Assembly (NCBI GenBank): GCA_023250385.1
Contig: JAHFAU010000087.1
Span: forward strand, 1 to 8,153
From: Anaerolineales bacterium
Lineage (GTDB): Bacteria > Chloroflexota > Anaerolineae > Anaerolineales > E44-bin32
Direction of reading: 5' to 3'
Length of the DNA stretch: 8,153 bases
The notes under the pieces: generated by a model
The model's database searches: none
What the model was told of the DNA's origin: nothing
Seen by the model: the letters and a program-made list of their open reading frames with translations, nothing else
In this document: piece after piece, positions 1 through 6,718 of the stretch
How positions within the stretch are numbered: the first letter of the stretch is position 1
Layout: every line of letters starts with the position of its first letter
Translations under genes and position numbers: made by a program

Positions 1-1241
1 CGGTCCGAACCGTCTCTTGGGACCAGGCCGACGCCTATTGCCGGTGGGGGGGTAAACGCCTGCCTAGCGAGGCCGAGTGGGAAGTCGCAGCACGCGGGCC
101 AGGCGGTCTGCTGTATCCGTGGGGCGATGAAGAAGGGGCGGTCCAGCTGCCTCCGGGGGGAACGTACCCGGTTGGGGCGATCCCCGCCAACCGCAGCATA
201 TCCGGCGTGTACGACATGGCGGGCAACGTCTGGGAATGGGTAGACGTACCTTATTCACCGCTGCGGGAGGGTGAACGCGTCCTGCGCGGCGGGGCCAACA
301 ACTTCCCGAACGACATGACCTACCGCCTGATCGGCGATCCCGAGGCCAGCGCCACGGTCTCCGATGCAGGATTCCGCTGCGCTGCGAGCACGGTCGATGT
401 CCGGGTCGACCCGGCTCTAGTCCTAACCGATGAATTCGCCAACATCCTGAGCGGGTGGTTTCAAGCCGCCCAGCCGGTCCAGGATTACTTCTACGGATAC
501 CACCCGACCGACTTCTACCACCTCCAGGTAAGCGCGCCCGAAGACTGCCTGGCTGTACGCCACGAGTTGTCGTTGGATAACTTCGTTGCAGAAGCTGATA
601 TCTTCCAGGCCAAGACTGAAACCGAAGCCGGCAACTATCGCCACGGTCTCATGATTCGCGAGTCAGCCTCTGAGTTTTATGCCATCACCGTGTCGCCCCG
701 GACTCAGGTCTGGCAGATCACCAAGAACAGCCCTGCCGGTTTGGTTGTCTTGACCGAAGGGGTGGATGATTCGATCCGGGGTCTGACCCGAGCCGAGGAG
801 GACAAACTCACGGTTATTGCCAACGGACCCGAGCTGACCTTCTTCGTGAATGGCCGTCTCGTCGGCCGTGCCTATGACGACGAGTATAAGGATGGAAACG
901 TGGGATTCATCGTCCAGACCGAAGATGAAACCTACGCCCATTCCCATTTCGATCGGGTCTTCGTCTGGAAGCTCCCCACAAACGCCATCCCTGTCACGCA
1001 GATCCCGAGCGGGGCCCAGGCCGCGGCCAAGATCAGTGGGGCGGCCTGCGCTGGTTCGGTGAGCGGTGACAACGTGCTCGAGAGCTTCTTCACCTACACC
1101 GTCAAAGAAGGCGACACCCTATCGCTACTTGCCAACCAGTTCGGCCTCACCGTCTTGGAGCTGAAAGGCGCGAACGGAAGGCGAATTCAGGATCCCAATG
1201 TGATCGTGGTTGGTCAGGTGCTGATCATCCCGGAGCAATAG
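1..1241 (+). CDS. Surface protein, 3' part: FGE-like (SUMF1-type) domain, LamG-like beta-sandwich, C-terminal LysM
   Basis: The gene enters from the left edge. Its frame (first full codon at base 3) is open from the window start, and a GTG at 207 is internal. About 412 residues are visible. Residues 1-128 match the end of a formylglycine-generating-enzyme/SUMF1 fold: GKRLPSEAEWE near 17-27, then YDMAGNVWEW near 70-79, RGG near 95 and a closing GFRCA near 124-128. The two cysteines that catalytic FGE carries just after the RGG motif are absent (the text there reads RGGANNFPNDMTYR), so sulfatase activation is unlikely and a binding or structural role is inferred. Residues about 140-325 resemble the LamG-like/DUF1080-type beta-sandwich common in Chloroflexota (GYH, FYAITV, FFVNG, FDRVFVW). 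Residues about 365-411 are a LysM glycan-binding domain (YTVKEGDTLSLLANQFG, ending VGQVLIIPE). It is probably exported or wall-attached, but the N-terminus is outside the window. hisS starts 9 bases after its stop. Confidence 0.85.
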   Translation, partial: VRTVSWDQADAYCRWGGKRLPSEAEWEVAARGPGGLLYPWGDEEGAVQLPPGGTYPVGAIPANRSISGVYDMAGNVWEWVDVPYSPLREGERVLRGGANNFPNDMTYRLIGDPEASATVSDAGFRCAASTVDVRVDPALVLTDEFANILSGWFQAAQPVQDYFYGYHPTDFYHLQVSAPEDCLAVRHELSLDNFVAEADIFQAKTETEAGNYRHGLMIRESASEFYAITVSPRTQVWQITKNSPAGLVVLTEGVDDSIRGLTRAEEDKLTVIANGPELTFFVNGRLVGRAYDDEYKDGNVGFIVQTEDETYAHSHFDRVFVWKLPTNAIPVTQIPSGAQAAAKISGAACAGSVSGDNVLESFFTYTVKEGDTLSLLANQFGLTVLELKGANGRRIQDPNVIVVGQVLIIPEQ

Positions 1242-1250
1242 AGCGCCGGG

Positions 1251-2537
1251 ATGACCGCAATCACTTCGGTCAAAGGGACCCGAGATTTCTACCCCGAAGA
1301 CATGGCCTTCCAGCGATGGCTGTATGCCTCGATCCGGGCAGTCTCGGAACAGTTTGGCTACCAGGAGTATGACGGTCCGTTTCTCGAGCGGGTCGATCTG
1401 TACGCGGCAAGGTCCGGCGACGAGCTAGTCCGGGAGCAGTCGTTTGTCTTTCCAGATCGCAGCGGGGAGCTGATCGCCCTACGCCCGGAGCTGACACCGT
1501 CCCTCGCTCGCATGATCGCGGCCCGAAGCAGAGTCCTGCCGCGGCCGATCCGCTGGTGGTCGTTTGGCCCCTTCTGGCGTTACGAACAGCCCCAAAGAGG
1601 CCGCTCCCGTGAATTTTTCCAGTGGAATATCGATCTCCTGGGGGTAAACTCACCCGAGGCCGACGCAGAAATGGCCGCCATCGCAGCCGCTTTCTTGGGC
1701 CGGGTCGGGCTGGGCCCGGATGCGGTGCGGATTCTCATTAACGACCGCCGGCTCGCTGAACTGCAGCTGCAGTCGATTGGCATTCCCACAGCTCAGCAGT
1801 CGGCCGTGTTTCGGCTCATCGACCGACGCGATCGGTTGGGCCCGGATGCGTGGGAAGCGGAAGCGCGCCGCACCGGCCTGGAGGGTCGCCAGCTGGAACA
1901 GCTCCAAGCGGCTCTCGCCGATCGGGAGGCGTGGCGGACCTCGGATGAGCTTCGCCGCTTCTTTCGGGCGGCTGAGGCCCTCGGCGCCGCCCAATACCTG
2001 GAGTACGACCCGACCGTGATCCGCGGACTCGATTACTACACCGGGACCGTCTGGGAGGCGCGCGATGCGGCCGGAGAATACCGGGCGATCCTGGGCGGCG
2101 GGCGTTACGATGATCTCATTTCGGCGGTTGGCGGCGACCCGATCCCCGGGACTGGATTTGCCATGGGCGATGTGGTGATCCGGCTGGTGTTGGAGAAGTA
2201 CGATGCCTTACCGAAGCTGCGGACGAATCCGGCCGACCTGATGATCGCCAGCTTCGAGGTGGAGAGCCTCGAGCCCGCGCTCCAGCTGGCGGCCCGCTTC
2301 CGGTCAGCCGGTCTCCGGGTGGAGTGGTATCCACAGGCCGATCGGCTGCCCAAGCAGCTCAAGTTTGCCGACCGCCAAGGAATTCCATTGGTCGCGATTC
2401 TCGGCCCGGAAGAGATCGGCTCCAAGCAAGTGACGCTCAAGAATATGCAGACTGGGAATCAGGAGTCAGTAGCGATCGAGCTGGCAATCGCCCGAGTCAA
2501 GGAGCTGGCTGCTGCTCAGGCTCGACCGTCGGCTTGA
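1251..2537 (+). CDS. hisS: Histidyl-tRNA synthetase (class II)
   Basis: This enzyme charges tRNA-His with histidine in the cytoplasm, using ATP. The 428 residues match the usual bacterial length. The class II core is complete. It has GTRDFYPED at 9-17, LRPELTP at 77-83 and motif 2 with the ATP-contacting arginine R110 (GPFWRYEQPQ followed by GRSREFFQW). The histidine-binding HisA motif RGLDYYTGT is at 258-266 with R258, GGGRYDD is at 282-288, and motif 3 is GTGFAMGDVVIR at 300-311. Motif 3 differs from the E. coli type (GLERL) but matches a variant I recall in other bacterial HisRS. Residues about 326-420 form the anticodon-binding domain. The ATG at 1251 is chosen because the family motif begins eight residues later. 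No convincing Shine-Dalgarno precedes it (GGAG at 1232-1235 is too far). It may be co-transcribed with the gene ending at 1241. The cognate tRNA-His gene follows directly. Confidence 0.97.
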   Translation: MTAITSVKGTRDFYPEDMAFQRWLYASIRAVSEQFGYQEYDGPFLERVDLYAARSGDELVREQSFVFPDRSGELIALRPELTPSLARMIAARSRVLPRPIRWWSFGPFWRYEQPQRGRSREFFQWNIDLLGVNSPEADAEMAAIAAAFLGRVGLGPDAVRILINDRRLAELQLQSIGIPTAQQSAVFRLIDRRDRLGPDAWEAEARRTGLEGRQLEQLQAALADREAWRTSDELRRFFRAAEALGAAQYLEYDPTVIRGLDYYTGTVWEARDAAGEYRAILGGGRYDDLISAVGGDPIPGTGFAMGDVVIRLVLEKYDALPKLRTNPADLMIASFEVESLEPALQLAARFRSAGLRVEWYPQADRLPKQLKFADRQGIPLVAILGPEEIGSKQVTLKNMQTGNQESVAIELAIARVKELAAAQARPSA

Positions 2538-2562
2538 CGTTCGACGGGCCAATCCGTAGAAT
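2534..2562 (+). promoter_or_regulatory. Sigma70-type promoter of tRNA-His, overlapping the hisS stop codon
   Basis: The -35 box TTGACG is at 2534-2539 and the -10 box TAGAAT at 2557-2562, separated by exactly 17 bases. Each box matches consensus at five of six positions. The hisS stop TGA (2535-2537) lies inside the -35 box. The expected start of transcription, near 2569-2570, is only a few bases before the tRNA, which suits a tRNA needing little 5' trimming. The tRNA may also be made by read-through from hisS. Confidence 0.75.
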
Positions 2563-2572
2563 CCCCGCGTAT

Positions 2573-2645
2573 GGTGCCTGTAGCTCAAGGGTAGAGCGCC
2601 TCACTGTGGATGAGGAGGCTGCGGGTTCGAAACCCGTCAGGCACC
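2573..2645 (+). tRNA. tRNA-His (anticodon GUG), with encoded G-1
   Basis: A full cloverleaf can be drawn. The acceptor stem is 2574-2580 with 2638-2644. The D stem is GCTC/GAGC (2583-2586 with 2594-2597). The anticodon stem is CCTCA/TGAGG (2599-2603 with 2611-2615), with loop CTGTGGA and anticodon GTG at 2606-2608. The T arm is GCGGG-TTCGAAA-CCCGT at 2621-2637, closed by one G-U pair. The discriminator base is C2645, and G2573 sits opposite it as the extra G-1. The G-1:C73 pair is the identity signature of bacterial tRNA-His read by HisRS. CCA is not encoded (CCT follows), so it must be added by CCA nucleotidyltransferase. The gene lies 35 bases after hisS. Confidence 0.97.
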
Positions 2646-2656
2646 CCTAAAGCAAC

Positions 2657-2683
2657 GGCGCTGCCCAACCCCCCGGCAGCGCC
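2657..2683 (+). terminator. Putative terminator hairpin after tRNA-His
   Basis: A perfect 9-bp GC-rich stem (GGCGCTGCC at 2657-2665 with GGCAGCGCC at 2675-2683) encloses a 9-base, C-rich loop, starting 11 bases after the tRNA. No T-run follows on either strand, so this is not a textbook intrinsic terminator. Its place between the convergent tRNA and the minus-strand gene ending at 2723 suggests it could end transcription from both sides, or protect the RNA 3' end. Confidence 0.5.
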
Positions 2684-2722
2684 ACGGTAACCGCTGAACG
2701 TTGCGCCGCAGTTCGCCGCCCC

Positions 2723-3007
2723 TCACGGGATCAGACCATTCGTCTCCATGCATTCGTACAAAGCATTGTTGGCCAGGATGTACTGCTCTCGAGCCGCCCG
2801 CTCCCGCTCGTAGGCCGCTTGCATCTCATTGAAATATCCGGGATGGAACGGAGCGAGAGCGGCACTTGCGTCCAAAGGCATCCTCACCATGAATGCCCGG
2901 GAGGACTCCGAGGCATCTACCCAAGTCTTAATGGCCTCCCGCAAGGCGTCAGCCTGCCCCAAGCAAGGGGACCATCCGGCCCGCGCGCTTCTCATCATCA
3001 GGGACAT
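2723..3007 (-). CDS. Small hypothetical protein
   Basis: I do not recognise this protein. From the ATG at 3007 it has 94 residues. The N-terminal part is mixed (MSLMMRSARAGW), the middle carries ALREAIKTWVDASESSRAF, and the C-terminal third looks like an amphipathic charged helix (NEMQAAYERERAAREQYI) ending in YECMETNGLIP. There is one cysteine near the start and one near the end, and no signal peptide or membrane helix. The frame stays open upstream to an ATG at 3127, but that start would run into the divergent gene at 3093 and over its -10 box. The ATG at 3007 is therefore preferred, although neither start has a good ribosome binding site. Amino-acid make-up supports coding better than the competing + strand frames. 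It could also be the remnant of a longer gene. Confidence 0.45.
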   Translation of the reverse strand: MSLMMRSARAGWSPCLGQADALREAIKTWVDASESSRAFMVRMPLDASAALAPFHPGYFNEMQAAYERERAAREQYILANNALYECMETNGLIP

Positions 3008-3074
3008 TCTAAACGGATCGCTCGGGTTCGCAACCTGAGCCTCGCCCCAATGAACGCCAGCCGAACGGCGAGGG

Positions 3075-3080
3075 TATACT
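3075..3080 (+). promoter_or_regulatory. Candidate -10 box for the DUF4129-MoxR operon
   Basis: TATACT at 3075-3080 matches the -10 consensus at five of six positions. The best -35 candidate is weak (TGAACG at 3051-3056, 18-base spacer, three of six matches). Transcription would begin near 3087, leaving about six untranslated bases before the ATG at 3093. This fits the lack of a Shine-Dalgarno there and points to leaderless or near-leaderless translation. Confidence 0.45.
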
Positions 3081-3092
3081 TCCGCGGGCACG

Positions 3093-3941
3093 ATGACTTT
3101 CCGCTCCGGCCGGTTTCTCACCCTCATTTACTCTGCGGTCGCTATCCTGGGAGTGACCCTCCTGGCGAGCACGATTTCCGGAGTAGAACGGCGGAGCGGC
3201 CTACGTTTGGAGTTTGGGGATCTCACATCGCCCTTTGATCCGGCTTTGGTTCAGCGGACCGATTCCACTTCCGCGATCTTTCGCTGGCTTGCGGCAATCG
3301 CCAGGTTTGTGTTCTTCGCCCTCTTGCCGCCCTCCGTCCTCTACCTGATTGTCTCCCCTAGCGCCCGCCGCCGGGTTCTCATCCAGGTCCTCTCGCTGCT
3401 GTTGGTGAGCTACCTGGTCCTTAGTATTTCACCCTCCTTGCGCGCCCAGGTCCCCGCGCTTCCGCCGCCGGAAGTGGCCGGCGCTGGCGGGCCCGAGCCG
3501 GCAAGCGGCCCAGAGGCCGCAGCTGCCCCGCGCTGGCTCATCGGGGGAATTAGCAGCCTGGTCGCACTCGCGGTTGTGGCGGCAGGGTATTGGATTGTGC
3601 GCCGCACCCGAAGGGTAGCGGATCCGCGGATTGACGAGTTGCGCCAGGCATTGCGGGACTTGGATCGAGGGCAGCGCGACCTCGAAAGTGTGATCTATCA
3701 GGCGTACCGGGCTCTTTGCGAAGTCGGCGAAGAGCGAAGAGGGATCCGTAGGGCGCAGGCTATGACGCCGCGCGAGTATCAAGCTGCGCTTGAGAGAGCA
3801 ACCCTCCCCCGTGGCCCAGTCGCGAGTTTGACCGTGCTTTTCGAAAGGGCCCGCTACGGTCGGGAGAGACTAAGCCGGAAGGACGAGCAGGCGGCGACGG
3901 CTGCTCTTCGGTCGATTCTCCAGGAGATCGAACAGTCCTGA
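3093..3941 (+). CDS. Four-helix membrane protein with C-terminal DUF4129 domain
   Basis: This 282-residue protein opens the MoxR operon. Hydrophobic helices are visible at about 10-27, 66-88, 94-112 and 148-169. A Pro/Ala/Gly-rich linker (about 118-146) lies between the third and fourth, so it is probably outside the membrane. The charged C-terminal half (about 178-282) should be cytoplasmic. It begins with a helical stretch (DELRQALRDLDRGQRDLE). It ends in a DUF4129-like segment with MTPREYQ at 224-230, LTVLFERARYG at 246-256 and a last helix AATAALRSILQEI. DUF4129 is known as the C-terminal domain of membrane proteins and transglutaminases encoded beside MoxR and DUF58, but its molecular role is not established. 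No transglutaminase domain is present. The ATG at 3093 places a positive N-terminus before the first helix. No Shine-Dalgarno is seen. The next gene overlaps its stop or lies about 50 bases on, depending on that gene's start. Confidence 0.85.
   Translation: MTFRSGRFLTLIYSAVAILGVTLLASTISGVERRSGLRLEFGDLTSPFDPALVQRTDSTSAIFRWLAAIARFVFFALLPPSVLYLIVSPSARRRVLIQVLSLLLVSYLVLSISPSLRAQVPALPPPEVAGAGGPEPASGPEAAAAPRWLIGGISSLVALAVVAAGYWIVRRTRRVADPRIDELRQALRDLDRGQRDLESVIYQAYRALCEVGEERRGIRRAQAMTPREYQAALERATLPRGPVASLTVLFERARYGRERLSRKDEQAATAALRSILQEIEQS
3922..3926 (+). promoter_or_regulatory. Candidate ribosome binding site AGGAG for the CTG start at 3938
   Basis: AGGAG lies 11 bases before the CTG at 3938, inside the end of the DUF4129 gene. 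It is the only good Shine-Dalgarno near the start of the next gene; the alternative TTG at 3992 has none. The same bases also code Gln-Glu in the DUF4129 protein, so the match could be chance. Confidence 0.4.
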
Positions 3942-4477
3942 TCCACACCCGGTGGCAGCGCGGCGCCATCACAGTTGGTGCGCTCGCCGGCTTGATCGCG
4001 CTCGAGCGGTTCGTCGAGCTCGTGCTGTTGCGCATCGGCAGTCGCCCGCTCGGTCAGTTCTGGGCTTGGCTGACGGGAACGATCAACGGCTTACCGCAAG
4101 CTGAGCTTTGGACAGTTCTGGTCGGCCTATTTGGGCTGGTCGGACTGAGGAGTCTCGCTTTGCGGGCCGATCGACCGGCGGCCGATCGCCGGACTCAGTT
4201 CCGGTCGCAAGGCAGCCTGCGGGGATGGCTTGAACTGTTGGACGACCACACCCGGGGAGAATACTTCCGCTGGAGGTTGGCCCGGCGGATCGCGACGCTT
4301 GTCGACGAACTTGGGCTGCCTGCACCGGCCGACGATCCCCGGATTAAGGCCTTCCTGGCTGCGGGCCGGCAGGAGCGCACGATCCGCCCGCACCGGACCC
4401 GGAGCGAACTCAGCCTCGATCCGGCGATCCTGGTCGAGTATCTAGCTGGCAGTGAGGATTTGAACGGTGCCGCCTGA
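3938..4477 (+). CDS. Small two-helix membrane protein of the MoxR operon
   Basis: I do not recognise the family. The conventional start is TTG at 3992 (161 residues). The frame is open upstream to a CTG at 3938, which overlaps the previous stop as CTGA and has AGGAG 11 bases before it. The added 18 residues complete a textbook first membrane helix: the positive start IHTRWQR is followed by GAITVGALAGLIAL. With the TTG start that helix is short and interrupted by Glu and Arg. On the longer form (179 residues) helices lie at about 9-31 and 58-75. A charged cytoplasmic tail follows (SLRGWLELLDDHTRGEYFRW, then RLARRIATLVDELGLP). Its place between DUF4129 and MoxR makes it a likely partner of the module, comparable in position to the small membrane proteins found in other MoxR clusters. 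It overlaps the MoxR gene by 11 bases. Coding is fairly sure, the start is not. Confidence 0.75.
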   Translation: MIHTRWQRGAITVGALAGLIALERFVELVLLRIGSRPLGQFWAWLTGTINGLPQAELWTVLVGLFGLVGLRSLALRADRPAADRRTQFRSQGSLRGWLELLDDHTRGEYFRWRLARRIATLVDELGLPAPADDPRIKAFLAAGRQERTIRPHRTRSELSLDPAILVEYLAGSEDLNGAA

Positions 4478-5429
4478 CGTAAGCCGGGTACAAACGCTCG
4501 CCCAGGATGTTGTCGGCGAGGTGGAACGGGCCGTGGTTGGGAAAACCGACCTGCTCAATCAGCTGCTGGCCTGTTTCCTGGCCGGGGGTCACGTGCTGCT
4601 GGAGGACTTCCCCGGACTCGGCAAAACCTTGATCGCGAAGAGCCTGGCGAAGGCATTGGGGCTTGAGTTTCGCAGAATCCAATTCACACCAGACTTGCTT
4701 CCGGCCGATATTACGGGTACTTACGTCTTCAGTCGAAGTTCAGACTCCTTCGAGTTACGCCGCGGCCCGATCTTTACCAACATCTTGCTCGGCGACGAGA
4801 TCAACCGTGCCTCGCCCCGGACCCAGTCGGCTCTGCTCGAATCGATGCAGGAATATCAGGTCACTCTAGAGGGTGAGTCGATTCGCCTTCCGGATCCTTT
4901 TGTCGTGATCGCAACCCAGAATCCGATCGAGTACGAAGGCACCTTTCCGTTGCCAGAGGCGCAGCTCGACCGGTTCATGATGCGACTGCAGGTCGGCTAT
5001 CCATCGTTCGAACAGGAGCAGGAGATCCTGACCCGGCGCCGCGAGCGCCAAAGCGAAGAATTGATGATCTCGCAGGTTGTTCGACCCGAACAGCTTGCGG
5101 CTGCTCGGACCGCGGTTGAAACGATTCATGTAGATGGGGATCTCGAGCGCTACATTGTTCAACTTGCGAGCGCCACCCGGCGCGATCCTCGGGTGGCGGT
5201 TGGTGCCAGCCCCCGCGGCGCTCTGGCGCTTATGAAAGCGAGCCGCGCCTGGGCAGCCATTCAGGGCCGAAACTATGTCCTGCCCGACGACGTGAAGCGG
5301 CTCGCCAAGCCTGCCCTGGTCCATCGCTTGTTGCTGCAGCCTGAATTTTGGCTCAAGAAGAGCGCCCCCGAGGAGGTCATTGAGGCGAGCCTCGCTGCCG
5401 TCCCGGTACCCGTGCTCGAGGGAATCTAA
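4467..5429 (+). CDS. MoxR-family AAA+ ATPase
   Basis: This is a cytoplasmic AAA+ ATPase of the MoxR group, thought to act as a ring-shaped chaperone that remodels or matures partner proteins. Its 320 residues are typical. Walker A is DFPGLGKT at 47-54 (K53, T54) and Walker B is ILLGDEINRA at 106-115 (D110, E111). The MoxR signature SALLESMQE is at 121-129, sensor 1 ATQNP at 149-153, EGTFPLPEAQLDRF with the likely arginine finger R169 at 157-170, and sensor 2 GASPRG with R250 at 246-251. The C-terminal lid runs to the end. All residues needed for ATP binding and hydrolysis are in place. The GTG start at 4467 is preceded by GAGG at 4454-4457 and overlaps the previous gene by 11 bases, so translation is probably coupled. 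The DUF58 gene begins 2 bases after its stop, the usual MoxR partner. Confidence 0.96.
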   Translation: MPPDVSRVQTLAQDVVGEVERAVVGKTDLLNQLLACFLAGGHVLLEDFPGLGKTLIAKSLAKALGLEFRRIQFTPDLLPADITGTYVFSRSSDSFELRRGPIFTNILLGDEINRASPRTQSALLESMQEYQVTLEGESIRLPDPFVVIATQNPIEYEGTFPLPEAQLDRFMMRLQVGYPSFEQEQEILTRRRERQSEELMISQVVRPEQLAAARTAVETIHVDGDLERYIVQLASATRRDPRVAVGASPRGALALMKASRAWAAIQGRNYVLPDDVKRLAKPALVHRLLLQPEFWLKKSAPEEVIEASLAAVPVPVLEGI

Positions 5430-5431
5430 TC

Positions 5432-6718
5432 GTGCGGCGCGCGGGCTTGTTGGGCCTGGTCATTTGCGCGCTGCTGGTCGCTGGCCTGGCAACTTTCAAT
5501 TCCTCTTTGCTCGCCCTGGCCCTTCCGCCGTTAGCGTATCTGGCAGTCGCGACGGTTCTTCGGCCGGCCGAGCTTCAGCTCCGAGTGAGTGGACAAGTTA
5601 GTTCGACCTCTCCCAACCCGGGAGCTGCCATCACCGTCGAGCTAACGGTTGAGAATGGCGGTGGCGGCCTCGAGGAACTCGAGATTCAAGATTTGGTTCC
5701 TCCAGGGCTGCCACGAATCGAGGGGGAAGCCAACCTTGTCAGCTCATTGCCGTCGGGCGGTCGCCGGCTGCTGACCTATCGGCTGCTAGCCAGAACTGGC
5801 CATCATCATTTCGGAGGAGTCCAACTCAGGGCGGCTGATCCATTCGGCTTCTTCGATTCGCGGCTCACCCTTGCCGCGGATCGCTCGGTATTGGTTCGAC
5901 CGGCGGTGCAAAAGCTGCGCCGGCTCTACCTGCGGCCTCAGCGAGTGGGGGCCCAGGCGGGGGCCTATTCAGCCCGGATTGGCGGGCCCGGGATCGAGTT
6001 CTATGGAATCCGCAGCTACAACGCTGGCGACCCGTGGCGTTGGATTAGCTGGAAGGTGTCCGGCCGGTTCCCCGGCAATCTATTCGTCAATGTTTTCGAA
6101 CAAGACCGCATGGCCGAGGTCGGACTCATCGTCGATGCCCGCTCCAGCAGCAACGCCGGGTCGGGGTCCGAAGTGGGGCTCGCTTACTCGATCCAGGCGG
6201 CGGCCTCTTTATCGGAGCTCTTGCTGAGTCAGGGCAATCAGGTCGGGCTGCTGGTATATGGCGGCCACCTTGACTGGACCGTTCCGAGAACTGGAAAGGT
6301 CCAGCGCGAGCGGATCCTGCGTGCGCTTGCCCGTGCCAGCCTCGGCCAAAGCCAGATCTTTGACCAGCTGCGGAACCTTCCCAGCCGGCTGTTCCCTTCG
6401 CATACTCAGCTGATCCTGTTCAGTCCGCTATTGAGAACGGATGTGAACGACCTGCTCGGCCTGCGGGCGCGCCGGTACCCTCTGCTCGTGATCAGTCCGG
6501 ATCTGGTCGAGGTCGAGGCCAGATTGCTGCCAGACCGACCTGAGGTCAACTTGGCCTTGCGCCTGGCTCGCGTCGAGCAGGCAGTGATTTCTCGGCGGCT
6601 GGCGCATGCCGGGGTGTTCAGACTGCTCTGGGACACCTCTCTGCCGTTTGAGCAGTTGATCGAGATGCATCTGAGCCGGCCGGCTCCATGGCTGGCCTCC
6701 ATCGGAGCCAGGCTATGA
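5432..6718 (+). CDS. DUF58 domain-containing membrane protein
   Basis: This 428-residue protein is the standard partner of MoxR ATPases. Two hydrophobic helices lie at about 5-22 and 24-43. Then comes a beta-rich region (about 46-155) resembling CARDB/DUF11-like folds (VELTVENGGGGLEELEIQD and YRLLARTGHHHFGGV). The DUF58 core is at about 186-230 with GIEFYGIRSYNAGDPWRWIS, then the conserved WK. A vWA-like segment follows, LIVDARSSS at 232-240. Its metal site is degenerate: D235 and S239 fit the DxSxS pattern, but R237 replaces the first serine, so metal binding is doubtful. Family knowledge links DUF58 to MoxR in envelope-related complexes, but the substrate is unknown. The GTG start at 5432 has GAGGG at 5418-5422. 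The stop overlaps the next start as ATGA. The pair of helices would hold it in the membrane. Confidence 0.93.
   Translation: MRRAGLLGLVICALLVAGLATFNSSLLALALPPLAYLAVATVLRPAELQLRVSGQVSSTSPNPGAAITVELTVENGGGGLEELEIQDLVPPGLPRIEGEANLVSSLPSGGRRLLTYRLLARTGHHHFGGVQLRAADPFGFFDSRLTLAADRSVLVRPAVQKLRRLYLRPQRVGAQAGAYSARIGGPGIEFYGIRSYNAGDPWRWISWKVSGRFPGNLFVNVFEQDRMAEVGLIVDARSSSNAGSGSEVGLAYSIQAAASLSELLLSQGNQVGLLVYGGHLDWTVPRTGKVQRERILRALARASLGQSQIFDQLRNLPSRLFPSHTQLILFSPLLRTDVNDLLGLRARRYPLLVISPDLVEVEARLLPDRPEVNLALRLARVEQAVISRRLAHAGVFRLLWDTSLPFEQLIEMHLSRPAPWLASIGARL

Noticed and set aside
1761..1772. A 12-base perfect palindrome, CTGCAGCTGCAG.
   Set aside because: It codes Leu-Gln-Leu-Gln within hisS and is explained by codon repetition; no partner site was found.
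2538..2722. Possible integration site or mobile-element scar at the tRNA 3' end.
   Set aside because: No direct repeat of the tRNA 3' end and no integrase gene are visible in the window.
3071..3082. The GTATAC palindrome could also serve as a minus-strand -10 box for the gene at 2723-3007.
   Set aside because: No acceptable -35 box is seen at the right distance on the minus strand.
2819..3238. A + strand open frame of 139 codons across the small minus-strand gene and the start of the DUF4129 gene.
   Set aside because: It overlaps the much better supported gene at 3093, its residue make-up is not protein-like, and it has no recognisable motif.
4866..5324. A minus-strand open frame of 152 codons inside the MoxR gene.
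   Set aside because: It lies wholly within a gene with all MoxR motifs and shows no domain of its own; a shadow frame of GC-rich coding DNA.
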